DNA from: JADYZU01 sp964540965
GTDB lineage: Bacteria; Pseudomonadota; Alphaproteobacteria; Rhodobacterales; Rhodobacteraceae
Reading direction: 5' to 3'
NCBI GenBank assembly: GCA_964540965.1
Contig: CAZIOT010000017.1
Location: 32,250 to 96,249 of the forward strand
DNA length: 64,000 bases
Part shown: positions 29,904 to 39,257 of the stretch, in pieces
Position numbering within the stretch: position 1 is the first letter of the stretch
Layout of the letters: each line of letters starts with the position of its first letter
Position numbers and translations under genes: made by a program
Notes under the pieces: generated by a model
Seen by the model: only the letters and a program-made list of their open reading frames with translations
Told to the model about the DNA's origin: nothing
Databases searched by the model: none

Positions 29904-30943
29904 CACACCGCCTCGACCTGACCGCTGGCGGCCGAGCGATACATCGCGTCCAGCGCCTCGGTCACGCGGACGCCGCAGATCGCGTCCGAGGCGTTGACCA
30001 CCTCCTGCCCGGCGCAAAGCTGCGCGAACACCCGCACCGGCAGGCCGCCGTCATATAGCCCCTCGAAATCGGTCATCGGCACCGCGGCATCGTCGCCGTC
30101 GTGACGGCGCAGTTCCAGAAGCGCCGGCAGGTTGGAAAAGACCACCATGCCCTCGGTGCCGTAAAGCCGCACATCGGTGTGCATGCCGACATGTTTCGGC
30201 ACCGTCGCGGCGCCGGAAATGGCGACGGTCGCGCCATTGGTCAGCCGCGCGGTCGCCGCGTCATAGTAATCGACGCCCACCGGCGATTTCACATCCATGG
30301 CAAAGACGGACTGATAGCCAAGGTCCGTCACCCAGGCCAGCCAGGCCAGCGAATGCGACATCTGCCCCCAGCCATAGCCACCGGCCTTTTTCGGATCGGC
30401 CCAGGTCGAGGCCGGCGGGCGGAACATGTGATCGGCGGTTTCCAGCATCGGCCGGCCCGAGAACAGGTCATCCAGCGGGCTGCCCATCTGGCAGACGACA
30501 TGGCGCACTTCGCCGATGCGGCCCGACTGCACCCAGTCGCGCGCCCTCGCGGTATAGGCCGTGAAGTTCAGCCCCGTGGGCACCATGACCTGCCGTTCGG
30601 CCCGGTTGGCGGCGGCGGCGATGGCACGGGCATCGGCGGCACTGGTCGCCATCGGCTTTTCCACCAGCACATGGCAACCCGCGTTCAGCGCCGCAATCGC
30701 CGGGCCGGCGTGGTGGACATGGGGCGTGCCGACGATGACGCCGTCCAGCGCCTCGGTCGCCAGCATCGTGTCGACATCGGTGTAACGGCCGGCGATGCCG
30801 AACCTGTCGCCCACGGCCGCGACCCGCGCCTCGTCCAGATCGCAGATCGCGGCCACAACGGCATCTTTGCCCGACTGGATCGTCGGGATATGCATCTGCG
30901 TCGCCCACCAGCCGATGCCGACGATTCCGATCCGTGCGGTCAT
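29903..30943 (-). CDS. Gfo/Idh/MocA-family oxidoreductase
   Basis: A 346-residue NAD(P)-dependent sugar dehydrogenase-type protein. The Rossmann motif is GIVGIGWWATQMHIP at the N-terminus, the family EKP motif is VLVEKPMATS near residue 95, and a C-terminal beta-sheet domain includes GGYGWGQMSHSLAW with the probable catalytic histidine. Probably oxidises or reduces the sugar handled by the operon. The start is the ATG at 30943. Confidence 0.87.
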   Translation of the reverse strand: MTARIGIVGIGWWATQMHIPTIQSGKDAVVAAICDLDEARVAAVGDRFGIAGRYTDVDTMLATEALDGVIVGTPHVHHAGPAIAALNAGCHVLVEKPMATSAADARAIAAAANRAERQVMVPTGLNFTAYTARARDWVQSGRIGEVRHVVCQMGSPLDDLFSGRPMLETADHMFRPPASTWADPKKAGGYGWGQMSHSLAWLAWVTDLGYQSVFAMDVKSPVGVDYYDAATARLTNGATVAISGAATVPKHVGMHTDVRLYGTEGMVVFSNLPALLELRRHDGDDAAVPMTDFEGLYDGGLPVRVFAQLCAGQEVVNASDAICGVRVTEALDAMYRSAASGQVEAV

Positions 30944-30952
30944 GTTCCCTCC

Positions 30953-31657
30953 TCAGGCGATGGTCGATTGATAGACGTTCTGCATATGCAGTTCGGCGGC
31001 CCGCGCCGCGGCATCGGGGTCGCGCGCGCGCAGCGCGTCCAGCAGGCGCTGGTGGTCGCGGAACGATTGTTCCAGCACGCCGGCGGTTTCCGAGGCTCGG
31101 CGGCGGAATTCCAGCCCCAGCACATTCAGGCTTTCGCCGATCCGCCGCAGAAAGGCATTGCCGCAGCCGGTCCAGATCGCCTCGTGAAAGGCAAAGTCCG
31201 AGACGCGGAACGCCTGCGCATCGCGCAAGGTCGCCTCTTGCGCGATCAGGATCGCCGCCAGATCGTCCAGCTGTGCCGCGGTCATGTTCACCGCCGCCCT
31301 CCGCGCCACATCGGATTCGATCAGGCTGCGGGCATCGTAAAGCTCGCGGATATTCACATCCTCGAGGCTGAGGAAAAAGCGGATCGGCCCCAGAAGCGCC
31401 TCGGCGTCGAGGTCGGTGATATAGGCGCCGCCACCCTGCCGCGACTTGACCACGCCCAGGATCGACAGGCCGCGGATCGCCTCGCGCACCGACGGGCGCG
31501 AGACGCCAAGGCTTTCGGCCAGATCACGCTCGGGCGGCAACTGGTCGCCGGGTTTCAGCGCACGGGCTGTGACCATGGTCATGATCCGCCGCGCCACCTG
31601 TTCGGCGACGGTCTCGCGCTCGATCGGCTGGTCAAAGGCGGGATGCGGGCCGTTCAT
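30953..31657 (-). CDS. FadR/GntR-family transcription regulator
   Basis: A 234-residue regulator. The winged helix covers about residues 17-85, with GDQLPPERDLAESLGVSRPS and SVREAIRGLSILGVV, followed by an all-helical FCD ligand-binding domain. It sits inside the catabolic operon and probably binds the perfect FadR-type operator at 39209-39225. Its ATG overlaps the end of the permease gene. The ligand is presumably an acidic intermediate of the pathway. Confidence 0.9.
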   Translation of the reverse strand: MNGPHPAFDQPIERETVAEQVARRIMTMVTARALKPGDQLPPERDLAESLGVSRPSVREAIRGLSILGVVKSRQGGGAYITDLDAEALLGPIRFFLSLEDVNIRELYDARSLIESDVARRAAVNMTAAQLDDLAAILIAQEATLRDAQAFRVSDFAFHEAIWTGCGNAFLRRIGESLNVLGLEFRRRASETAGVLEQSFRDHQRLLDALRARDPDAAARAAELHMQNVYQSTIA

Positions 31658-32610
31658 GTCCGCGCCCGCAGGAATTGCGGCAGCCGCAACCGCGGCGCCA
31701 GCACCGAGGCGATCAGCAAAAGGCCCACGACCCCGGTCTGGATATGGCCGGTGATATTGTCGAGCGCCATGCCGTTCCGGAGCGACAGCACGATCAGGAT
31801 CGCCAGCAGGGTGCCGACCAGCGTGCCCGATCCGCCAAAGATGCTCGCCCCGCCCAGAAGCACCATGGTGATGACATCCAGTTCGAACCCATATCCGACA
31901 TCGCCGCGCACCGCGCCGACCCGCGCGGCATAAAGCAGCCCGGCAAAGGCGGCAACAATACCCGAGATGCAGAACAGCACGATCTTGTGCCGCCCGGTAT
32001 TGATCCCGGCATATTCGGCCACCTCTTTCGACGTGCCGATGACATAGGTCTTGCGGCCGAAACCCGATCTTTGCAGCAGGATGTAGAAGACGACGAACAG
32101 CACCGCAAAGGCGATCAGGCCAAAGGGCACCGGCCCGATCAGGCCCCTCTGGCCCAGCGCATCGAACCAGTCGGGGAAATCGGTGATGCCGCGATCCTCG
32201 ACCATGATCCGCGCGGCGCCGCGAAACCCGATCATCGTGGCCAGCGTCACGACAAGGCTGGGCAGGCCCAGCCGCGCCACGCACCAGCCGTTCAGGAATC
32301 CGCCGGCAAGACCGATCAGCAGGCAGACCACAATGGCCAGCCCGGGCGCGACGCCGCTTTCGGTCATATAGCCGAAACCGCAGGCCGCCAGCCCCATCAT
32401 CGACCCGACCGACAGGTCGATTTCCGCATTGACGATGATGAGCGTCATCGCCAGCGCGACGATGATCTTCTCGATGGACAGCTGGAACAGGTTGACCAGA
32501 TTGCCCGGCGTCAGGAATTCGGGGGCGATGGCGGTATTGCGCAGCACCACCAGCACCAGCACGAAAACCAGAAAACCTTCCCAGCTTTGCAGGCGTTTCA
32601 GCGCGTTCAT
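31654..32610 (-). CDS. Sugar ABC transporter permease (RhaQ/RbsC-like)
   Basis: A 318-residue inner-membrane permease of the ribose/rhamnose CUT2 class, with about eight to ten helices and the signature NAEIDLSVGSMMGLAA. Near the C-terminus, GGASIFGGSGTLVGTLLA matches the EAA-like region. It forms a heterodimer with the next permease. Overlaps its neighbours on both sides. Confidence 0.9.
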   Translation of the reverse strand: MNALKRLQSWEGFLVFVLVLVVLRNTAIAPEFLTPGNLVNLFQLSIEKIIVALAMTLIIVNAEIDLSVGSMMGLAACGFGYMTESGVAPGLAIVVCLLIGLAGGFLNGWCVARLGLPSLVVTLATMIGFRGAARIMVEDRGITDFPDWFDALGQRGLIGPVPFGLIAFAVLFVVFYILLQRSGFGRKTYVIGTSKEVAEYAGINTGRHKIVLFCISGIVAAFAGLLYAARVGAVRGDVGYGFELDVITMVLLGGASIFGGSGTLVGTLLAILIVLSLRNGMALDNITGHIQTGVVGLLLIASVLAPRLRLPQFLRART

Positions 32611-33614
32611 TGCCGCTTCTCCCTTTCGCGCCGGATCCGCATCGCAACCAGCCGGCGGCCAAGGATGGCGTCGACGGCGACCGCGGCAAGGATCAGGACG
32701 CCCAGCACCGCCTCGCGCCAGAATTCGCTGACCAGTTCCCAGCGCACAAGGCTGGAATCGATGACATCGACCAGCACCGCGCCGATCAACGCGCCGATGA
32801 CCGAACCCGAGCCGCCGTTGATGTTGACCCCGCCGACCACCGCGGCTGCGACCGATTTCAGTTCGAACCCAAGGCCGGCGACAACTGTGATGTTGCCGAA
32901 GCGGGCAAGGAACATGAACCCGGCCAGCCCCGCCAGCGCCCCGGCGGCGACAAAGGCGCAGAACACCACCAGCTTGCGGTTGATCCCCGCCATCTCGGCC
33001 GCCTCGGGGTTCGACCCCACGGCGTAAAGCTGCCGCGCCGGCCGCAGCCGCATCAGCGCCAGGTGCACGACAAGGACGACGACGACGGCAAGGACAAAGG
33101 CCGCGCGGAATTCAAGCCCGGCCACCGTGAACAGCGTCGTATTGGGGAAATCGGTCAGCCAGGTCGGCAGGTTCGCCGTGGTGATCGACCGCGCGCCGGA
33201 AAACTCGACCAGCGCCGAGCGGAAGATCGCCATCGTCGCCAGGGTGACGATGATAGACGGCACCCGGGCATAGGCGACGAGCAAGCCGTTGATGATGCCG
33301 AATACGGCGCCGACGCCCATCGCATACAGCGCCAGCACCACCCCGTTCATGCCGGGATGCGCCGCGACCATCAGCCCGGCGGCAAAGGCGGTGAACCCCA
33401 CCACCGAGCCGATGGACAGGTCGATGTTGCGGGTGACGATGACCAGCGTCTGCGCGCAGGCGATCAGCGCCATGATCGCCACCGACGACGAGATGCGGTT
33501 GAACAGGCGCGCGTTGAAATAGCCCTGGATCTGGCTTGAGAAGAACGCCACGACGAGCACCAGTACGGCCAGAAGCGCGATCAGGCGCAGGGTTTGCGGG
33601 GACAGGCGGCTCAT
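32607..33614 (-). CDS. Sugar ABC transporter permease (RhaP/RbsC-like)
   Basis: A 335-residue CUT2 permease with the signature TRNIDLSIGSVVGFTAFAAG and GGVNINGGSGSVIGALIGA. A paralogue of the neighbouring permease. The pair plus one fused ATPase and a periplasmic binding protein reproduces the RhaSTPQ gene set. Its ATG overlaps the ATPase stop by 4 bases. Confidence 0.9.
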   Translation of the reverse strand: MSRLSPQTLRLIALLAVLVLVVAFFSSQIQGYFNARLFNRISSSVAIMALIACAQTLVIVTRNIDLSIGSVVGFTAFAAGLMVAAHPGMNGVVLALYAMGVGAVFGIINGLLVAYARVPSIIVTLATMAIFRSALVEFSGARSITTANLPTWLTDFPNTTLFTVAGLEFRAAFVLAVVVVLVVHLALMRLRPARQLYAVGSNPEAAEMAGINRKLVVFCAFVAAGALAGLAGFMFLARFGNITVVAGLGFELKSVAAAVVGGVNINGGSGSVIGALIGAVLVDVIDSSLVRWELVSEFWREAVLGVLILAAVAVDAILGRRLVAMRIRREREKRQ

Positions 33615-35116
33615 GCGGCTTTCTCGCTGCTGGCGCCGGTGGCAAGGCGCATGATGCTTTCCTGGGTCGCGCCGTCATGCGGCAGGATGCCCATCTGCCG
33701 CCCCTCGCGCATGACAAGGATGCGGTCGCCCATCGCCAGAACCTCGGGCAGGTCGGAGGAGATGACGATCACCGCACCGCCGGCAGCGGCAAATTCGCGG
33801 ATCAGATCATGGACCTCGGCCTTGGCGCCGACGTCGATGCCACGGGTGGGCTCGTCGAAGATCAGAAGATCGGGATGCATTTCCAGCCACTTGGCCAGCA
33901 TCACCTTTTGCTGGTTGCCGCCCGACAGGTTGCCCACGGCGGCATCCACATCCGGCGTGCGGATGTTCAGCCGCTTGCGGTGGCTTTCGGCGACGGCATG
34001 TTCCCGCGCCCGGTCGACAAGGCCGAAGCGGGTCAGCACCTTGTCCAGGGTGGCAAGCGTGATGTTGGCAAAGATCGGCATCGGCATGGCAAGGCCCAGC
34101 TTGCGCCGGTCCTCGGACACATAGGCGATGCCGGCCGCAATCGCCTCGGCCGCGTCGCGGGGGGCGTGGGGGGCGCCCTTGAAGGTGACGGTGCCGCCGG
34201 TGGCGGGACGGATGCCGAACAGCGACAGCGCCACATCGGTGCGCCGGGCGCCGATCAGCCCGGCCATGGCCAGAACCTCGCCCCGGTGCAGGTCGAAACT
34301 GATGCCGCGAAAGATGTCGCCGCAGGCCAGCTCCTTGACTGACAGGATCACCTCGGGCGTCGCGGTCGACGGCCCCTTGGCAAAGAAATTGCCGACCTCG
34401 CGCCCGACCATATCGGCGATCAGCCCGTCCGAGGTGACCTCGGCAATCGGTTTCGTGCTGATGTGGCTGCCATCGCGGATCACCGTAACCCGGTGTGCCA
34501 CCTCGAAAATCTCTTCCAGCCGGTGCGAGATGTAGACGACGGCCACGCCTTCGTCGGCCAGTTGCCGGGCGATGCGGCGCAATTCGCCCGCCTCATGCGC
34601 CGACAGCGACGCGGTGGGTTCGTCCATGATGAGGACGCGCACATCCTGCGACAGCGCCCGCGCGATCTCGACCGCCTGCTGTTCGGCCAGGGTCAGGCCC
34701 GAGGCGATGCGCCCCACGTCGAGCGTCATGCCGATACGGTCGATCAGCGCCCGGGCGCGGCGGTGCAACTCGCCGGTTTTCTGGATCAGCCCCTGATCGG
34801 TGGCGGAAATGAAGATGTTCTCGGCCACGTCGAGGTCGGGAAACACCATCGGTTCCTGAAAGATCGCGGCAATCCCCGCCTCGCGCGCGGCGCGGGTGCC
34901 GGGCAGGACACGCGGGGTGCCATCGATCAGGATCTCGCCCGAGGTCGGCTGGTGGACGCCGGTCATGATCTTGATCATCGTCGACTTGCCGGCGCCGTTT
35001 TCGCCGACGATGGCGTGAACCTCGCCCCGGTTCAGGTCCAGCGACATGCCCGACAGGGCGACAGTCTGGCCGAACCGTTTCGACACGTCCTTCAGCGACA
35101 GAACCGGCGTATCCAT
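33611..35116 (-). CDS. Sugar ABC transporter ATP-binding protein (two ABC domains, RhaT/RbsA-like)
   Basis: A 501-residue ATPase with two fused cassettes. The first has Walker A GENGAGKST, a signature in LTLAEQQAVEIARAL and Walker B VLIMDEPTASL. The second has a degenerate Walker A (MAGLIGARRTDVAL) but an intact signature LSGGNQQKVMLAKWL and DLLIFDEPTRGIDVG, as is normal for CUT2 ATPases. Energises uptake through the two permeases. A hairpin separates it from the binding-protein gene. Confidence 0.93.
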   Translation of the reverse strand: MDTPVLSLKDVSKRFGQTVALSGMSLDLNRGEVHAIVGENGAGKSTMIKIMTGVHQPTSGEILIDGTPRVLPGTRAAREAGIAAIFQEPMVFPDLDVAENIFISATDQGLIQKTGELHRRARALIDRIGMTLDVGRIASGLTLAEQQAVEIARALSQDVRVLIMDEPTASLSAHEAGELRRIARQLADEGVAVVYISHRLEEIFEVAHRVTVIRDGSHISTKPIAEVTSDGLIADMVGREVGNFFAKGPSTATPEVILSVKELACGDIFRGISFDLHRGEVLAMAGLIGARRTDVALSLFGIRPATGGTVTFKGAPHAPRDAAEAIAAGIAYVSEDRRKLGLAMPMPIFANITLATLDKVLTRFGLVDRAREHAVAESHRKRLNIRTPDVDAAVGNLSGGNQQKVMLAKWLEMHPDLLIFDEPTRGIDVGAKAEVHDLIREFAAAGGAVIVISSDLPEVLAMGDRILVMREGRQMGILPHDGATQESIMRLATGASSEKAA

Positions 35117-35146
35117 GCCTTGTCCTTTTCCAACCTGGGGCGGTTT

Positions 35147-35173
35147 GGACGGGGCACCGATGGCCCCCCGTCC
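35147..35173 (-). repeat. Intercistronic hairpin between binding protein and ATPase genes
   Basis: GGACGGGG (35147-35154) pairs with CCCCGTCC (35166-35173) over an 11-base loop, inside a 79-base gap. Such hairpins often protect the upstream binding-protein message so that it exceeds the ATPase message; that role is inferred here. Confidence 0.5.
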
Positions 35174-35195
35174 TGTGGTTTTGCAACCTGCGCGA

Positions 35196-36239
35196 TTATT
35201 GCGCCGCCGCTTCGACGTTTTCGGCGGTGTAGACGGTGAACGGCCCCATCAGGACACGCAGGGCACCTTCGCGGCCGGGGTCGGCCTCGATCGTGTAGTC
35301 GCCCATCCGGCCGGCGGTGAAGGTTTCACCGATTTCGCCGGCCAGCTGCCCGGTCGCCAGCCCATAGGCGACATAATAGGTCAGATAGCCAAGGTCGCGG
35401 AAATCCCACAGGGCGAATTCCGGCGCGCAGCCGTTCATCGTGTAGGAGACCATTTCCGACGGCAGGCCCAGGCCCGAGATCTTGACCTGCTCGCACAGGC
35501 CCTCGTCCTGCATCGCCTTGGCCGCGGCCTGGATGCCGACGGTGGTGGGCGACATGATGAGTTCAAGGTCGGGGTGGCTGTCGACCAGCGCCAGCGCGCG
35601 GTTGTAGCTGACTTCGGACTGGTCGTCGCCATAGACCACGTCGACCAGTTCGATGGCGGCATATTTCGGATCGGCGGCCAGCGCCTCTTGCATCGAGGCG
35701 ATCCAGGCGTTCTGGTTCGCCGCATCCGGGGTCGCCGACAGCACCGCCATCTGGCCGCCGTCCTCGCCCAGGATTGACAGGGCCATGTCGGCCATCACCA
35801 CGCCGATGGACCCGAAATCGACCTGCGCCACGAACACCGATTCCCCGGCCCCCGACGGAATCGGGCTGTCCCAGGTCACGACCTTGGTCCCCGCGGCCTG
35901 TGCCGCCTCGGCGCTGGGGGCGATCTGGTCGCCGGCGTTGTTCGACAGCATGACCGCACCGACGCCCTGGGTGCCGGCGGTGGTCATGATCTCGATCTGG
36001 CCCGCGACCGAGTTTTCCGGCGTCGGTCCCTGGAACAGCAGTTCGCCGGGGTTGGCAAGTTCGGCATGCGCCGCTTGCGCGCCCTGATTGGCCTGATCGA
36101 ACACGAGAATCCCGAGGAACTTGGGCAGCAGAACCATGTCCACGTCCTGCCCGCCTTCCAGCGTGATCGCCTGCGCAGCGGCATAGCCGGCGGTCGAGGC
36201 AAGAAGGGCCGCAGCAAGGCCCATTTTCATCATCGTCAT
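35196..36239 (-). CDS. Sugar ABC transporter periplasmic binding protein (RhaS/RbsB-like)
   Basis: A 347-residue type I periplasmic binding protein. It has a Sec signal (MKMGLAAALLASTAGYAAAQA), then ILVFDQANQGAQAAHAE, VMLSNNAGDQIAPSAEAA, VTWDSPIPSGAG and PTTVGIQAAAKAMQDEG, matching RhaS-type proteins. The start is the ATG at 36239 behind GGGAGG. Capture of the operon's sugar is inferred; a rhamnose-type ligand is the leading guess. Confidence 0.88.
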   Translation of the reverse strand: MTMMKMGLAAALLASTAGYAAAQAITLEGGQDVDMVLLPKFLGILVFDQANQGAQAAHAELANPGELLFQGPTPENSVAGQIEIMTTAGTQGVGAVMLSNNAGDQIAPSAEAAQAAGTKVVTWDSPIPSGAGESVFVAQVDFGSIGVVMADMALSILGEDGGQMAVLSATPDAANQNAWIASMQEALAADPKYAAIELVDVVYGDDQSEVSYNRALALVDSHPDLELIMSPTTVGIQAAAKAMQDEGLCEQVKISGLGLPSEMVSYTMNGCAPEFALWDFRDLGYLTYYVAYGLATGQLAGEIGETFTAGRMGDYTIEADPGREGALRVLMGPFTVYTAENVEAAAQ

Positions 36240-36307
36240 TCACTTTCCTCCCGGAGGGGTGGTGTCGACGGCGGCGGGTCCCCTCCCGAACCCCCGCGCC
36301 GTATGGC

Positions 36308-37258
36308 TTACGGAACCGGACGCCGCGGGCTGTCGCCCCGCAGCGCACGGGCAATGTCGGCGGCGACAAGGCCCTGCAGCTTTCCGATGGCGGCATCGGA
36401 ATACCACGCCGCATGCGGCGTCAGGATCAGGTTGGGCGCCTGCCGCAGCGGGCTACCCTCGGGCAGCGGCTCGGTCGCGAACACGTCAAGCGCGGCGCCG
36501 CCGATGGTGCCCTCGGTCAGCGCGGCGGCCAGATCAGCTTCGACGATCAGCGGCCCGCGCGCGGCGTTGACGATCAGGGCATGGCGCTGCATCGTGGCCA
36601 GCCGTGCCGCGTTGACATAGCCGGTGGTCTGCGCCGTGGCGGGCGCATGAAGCGACACCACATCGGCGGCGCGGAACATCGCCTCGGCCGAGAGTTTTTC
36701 CACCCCCAGCGCGGCGGCCGCTTCCTCGGACAGGCCCGGATCGGCGGCCATGAAGCGGAAGCCAAAGCCGGACAACCGCCGCAGCACTTCGCGCCCGATG
36801 GCGCCAAGGCCGAAAAAGCCGACGATGGTCTGGTCGAAAGGCTTGATCGGCTTCGAGTATTTCACCGCCGCCCATTCGCCGCGCCGCACGCTCGCGTCCA
36901 GTTGCGGCAGCTTGCGCAGCATCGTCAGCACCATGGCGGCGGTGTGGTCGGCCACCTCCTCGGCGCAGTAATCCGGCACATAGCCGATCTTCAGCCCGGC
37001 GGCGCGGGCCGCCGCAACGTCGATATTGTCGTAACCGACGCCGTAGCGGATCACCGTCGCCCCCGGTTTCACCGCCGCGACAGCCGCCGCGGTGAAGGGC
37101 GCGAATTGCACCGCCACCACATCGGCGCCGGCAACCGCTGCCGTCACCTCATCGGCGCTGCGGCACTGGAACCGGGCGAATTCGGCGCCGTTGTCGCGGG
37201 CGGCGGTTTCTTCCTGCTCAAGGCCGGGAAAGGTATAATCGGTGACGACGACCTTCAT
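36308..37258 (-). CDS. D-isomer-specific 2-hydroxyacid dehydrogenase
   Basis: A 316-residue NAD-dependent enzyme. The nucleotide motif is GLGAIG at 150-155, and the catalytic trio is R234 (NAARGPLI), E263 (FATEPL) and H282 (LTPHAAW). It would interconvert a 2-keto acid and a 2-hydroxy acid in the pathway. It starts with the ATG at 37258, overlapping the acetoacetate-decarboxylase-like gene's end. A C-terminal-binding-protein-type subgroup is likely. Confidence 0.88.
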   Translation of the reverse strand: MKVVVTDYTFPGLEQEETAARDNGAEFARFQCRSADEVTAAVAGADVVAVQFAPFTAAAVAAVKPGATVIRYGVGYDNIDVAAARAAGLKIGYVPDYCAEEVADHTAAMVLTMLRKLPQLDASVRRGEWAAVKYSKPIKPFDQTIVGFFGLGAIGREVLRRLSGFGFRFMAADPGLSEEAAAALGVEKLSAEAMFRAADVVSLHAPATAQTTGYVNAARLATMQRHALIVNAARGPLIVEADLAAALTEGTIGGAALDVFATEPLPEGSPLRQAPNLILTPHAAWYSDAAIGKLQGLVAADIARALRGDSPRRPVP

Positions 37259-38028
37259 CGTCCGCCCTCCAGATAGTCGTGAATGACTTCGCCGGGAACC
37301 AGCGTGAAATCCGCCTTCCAGAAGAAGCCGACCAGGGGTTCGACAACCGGCAGGCGGAACACCGGCAGTTGCGCATTGGCGCGCAGTTCGACCGTGCAGG
37401 CGCCGGTCCAGCATTCGTGCACCACCACATCGGCCAGCCGGCGCGAGGTCAGTTGCCGGATGGCCGGGGTGCCGTCGATATGGTCCACCGCCTTGAGGTT
37501 CATGTTGGTGGCAAAGTCGAAATGGGGTTTCATTTCCGCGGGATCGCAGCGCCGCTGCTTGTAGGCCATGGTCCCGGTCAGCACGTCGATGCCGTTGCGT
37601 TCGACCGTGCCGACGATCAGGTCGCCGCGGAATTCGATCTTCGGTTCACCCAGTTTCTTCGGCTGGCCGTGGATTTCGCGCCCATGGGCCACGCCCACGT
37701 CCGACGACAGCACCAGATACGGCGAATAGGCCCCTTCCCTGTCGCCCAGCCGCGCGCCGAACATCACATTCGCCTCGGCATAGGGGCCAAGCCAGTCGGT
37801 GTCGTTCATGCGGTAGATATGGACGCAGGCCACATCGCCGGTCGCCTGCATCGGCGGGGGCAGCAGGAAATCGCAGGCCGCGCGGTCAGTCCGCCAATAC
37901 AGCGTCAGGATTTCCGCGTTGCGGAACCGGAACGGAAACGGCGGGATCATCGGCGCGTCCCAAGGCGTCGAGAATCCGCCCTGGCGGATGTCATCCTCGT
38001 TTGGCCGGCTGATCCCCCAGCGGGTCAT
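37255..38028 (-). CDS. Acetoacetate-decarboxylase-superfamily protein
   Basis: A 257-residue protein of the acetoacetate decarboxylase (ADC) superfamily. GREIHGQPKKLGEPK contains the Lys124-Lys125 pair equivalent to the Schiff-base lysine and its pKa-tuning neighbour. Members are either true decarboxylases or imine-forming aldolase/dehydratase-like enzymes. Its place between an enolase-family dehydratase and a 2-hydroxyacid dehydrogenase suggests action on a keto-sugar acid. The start is the ATG at 38028, overlapping the dehydratase stop. Confidence 0.85.
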   Translation of the reverse strand: MTRWGISRPNEDDIRQGGFSTPWDAPMIPPFPFRFRNAEILTLYWRTDRAACDFLLPPPMQATGDVACVHIYRMNDTDWLGPYAEANVMFGARLGDREGAYSPYLVLSSDVGVAHGREIHGQPKKLGEPKIEFRGDLIVGTVERNGIDVLTGTMAYKQRRCDPAEMKPHFDFATNMNLKAVDHIDGTPAIRQLTSRRLADVVVHECWTGACTVELRANAQLPVFRLPVVEPLVGFFWKADFTLVPGEVIHDYLEGGR

Positions 38029-39152
38029 GCCGCGATCTTCCGCACTTCGGCCTCGATCACCTCGATGCCAAGGCCCGGCGCCTCGATCGGATAGGCCCAG
38101 CCGTCCTTGTGCCACAGCTTTTCGGCGACGATGGCGTCCTGCACCACGACCGGAAAGGGTTTGTATTCAAAGATCAGCGCATTGGGCGAGGCGAGCGAGC
38201 AATGCAAGCTGGCGGCCGTGGTGATCGCCGTCGACCAGGCATGGGCGTTGATCTTCTTGCCATATTGGCTGCACAGCGCATCGACGCGGCGGAACCCGGT
38301 GATCCCCTCGACCCGCGCCGGATCGACGCCATAGACGTCGATGGCCTGGATGAATTCCATCTGCCGGCGATAGCCGGCCTCGGTGAATTCGCGCTCGCCG
38401 CTCGCCAGCGTCAGGGTCGTTTCCGCCCGCATCCGGCGATAGCCGGCGTCATCGGTCGGATAAAGCGGTTCCTCATACCAGCCGATGCGGTAGTCCTGCA
38501 TCCTTTTGCCGACGCTGATCGAGGTATCCACGTCCCAGCGCACGCCGTTGCCGATATCGACAAGGATTTCCGCCGTATCGCCAAGGGCGGCGCGCAGGCT
38601 GCGGATGAAGGACACATCGGTATCGGGGTCGCCGCCGATGTTCGATTCACCCTTCTTGGCAAAGCCCAGCTTGCAGGACCGGAACCCGGCCTCAAAGAAC
38701 CCCACCACCTCGGCCACGCAGGCGGCCTCGCCCTTCTTGTTGACATGGGCGCTGGCATTGGCCGGCAGCCGGTCCTGCGCCAGACCGCCGAACAGCTGAT
38801 ACAGGGGCTTGCCCGCCACCTTGCCGCGAATGTCCCACAGCGCCATGTCGATGCCGGAAATCGCCATGCTGGCGATGCCGCCTTCGCCATACCAGAACAC
38901 ATGCCGGCGCATCGCGGTCCAGTTGCCGTCGATGTCGTCGGCATCCTTGCCCTGCAAGAGCGGCAGGAAACCCTCGGAAATCACCGTCGCCACCGCCTTG
39001 CAGGCCTCGGGCCACATGGCGATGCATTCGCCCCAGCCGACCACGCCGTCGCTGGTCTCGACCCGCACCAGAACCGTGCGGCGGACGGTGTTGAAATCGT
39101 TGGGGTCGGGATAGGCGACCGGAATCGGTTCGATCCGCGCGATCTTGGTCAT
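38025..39152 (-). CDS. Enolase-superfamily (mandelate racemase type) sugar acid dehydratase
   Basis: A 375-residue protein. The N-terminal capping domain is followed by a barrel with metal ligands D199 (LVDIGNG), E228 (YEEPLYP) and E253 (SGERE). H304 in NAHAWST is the probable general base; the usual Lys-x-Lys site reads K161-L-G, so only the first lysine is evident. This architecture fits dehydration of an aldonic acid such as rhamnonate or fuconate; the substrate is not settled. First gene of the minus-strand operon, divergent from the SDR gene. Confidence 0.88.
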   Translation of the reverse strand: MTKIARIEPIPVAYPDPNDFNTVRRTVLVRVETSDGVVGWGECIAMWPEACKAVATVISEGFLPLLQGKDADDIDGNWTAMRRHVFWYGEGGIASMAISGIDMALWDIRGKVAGKPLYQLFGGLAQDRLPANASAHVNKKGEAACVAEVVGFFEAGFRSCKLGFAKKGESNIGGDPDTDVSFIRSLRAALGDTAEILVDIGNGVRWDVDTSISVGKRMQDYRIGWYEEPLYPTDDAGYRRMRAETTLTLASGEREFTEAGYRRQMEFIQAIDVYGVDPARVEGITGFRRVDALCSQYGKKINAHAWSTAITTAASLHCSLASPNALIFEYKPFPVVVQDAIVAEKLWHKDGWAYPIEAPGLGIEVIEAEVRKIAA

Positions 39153-39208
39153 AAGCTCCCCCCGGGAAGGCGCCAGACCGTTTGACAGGTCTCCTCCGGC
39201 GCCGTAGA

Positions 39209-39225
39209 AATTGGTCAGACCAATT
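39209..39225. promoter_or_regulatory. FadR/GntR-family operator in the divergent promoter region
   Basis: A perfect palindrome, AATTGGT CAG ACCAATT, with 7-bp half-sites and a 3-base spacer. It matches the TGGTnnnACCA pattern known for PdhR/LldR-type members of the FadR subfamily. It lies in the 105-base space between the dehydratase and SDR starts, so one regulator could control both directions. The likely binder is the FadR-type protein at 30953-31657. Confidence 0.75.
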
Positions 39226-39257
39226 AACGACGCAAACCAAATCGAAGGTCAAGAGAA

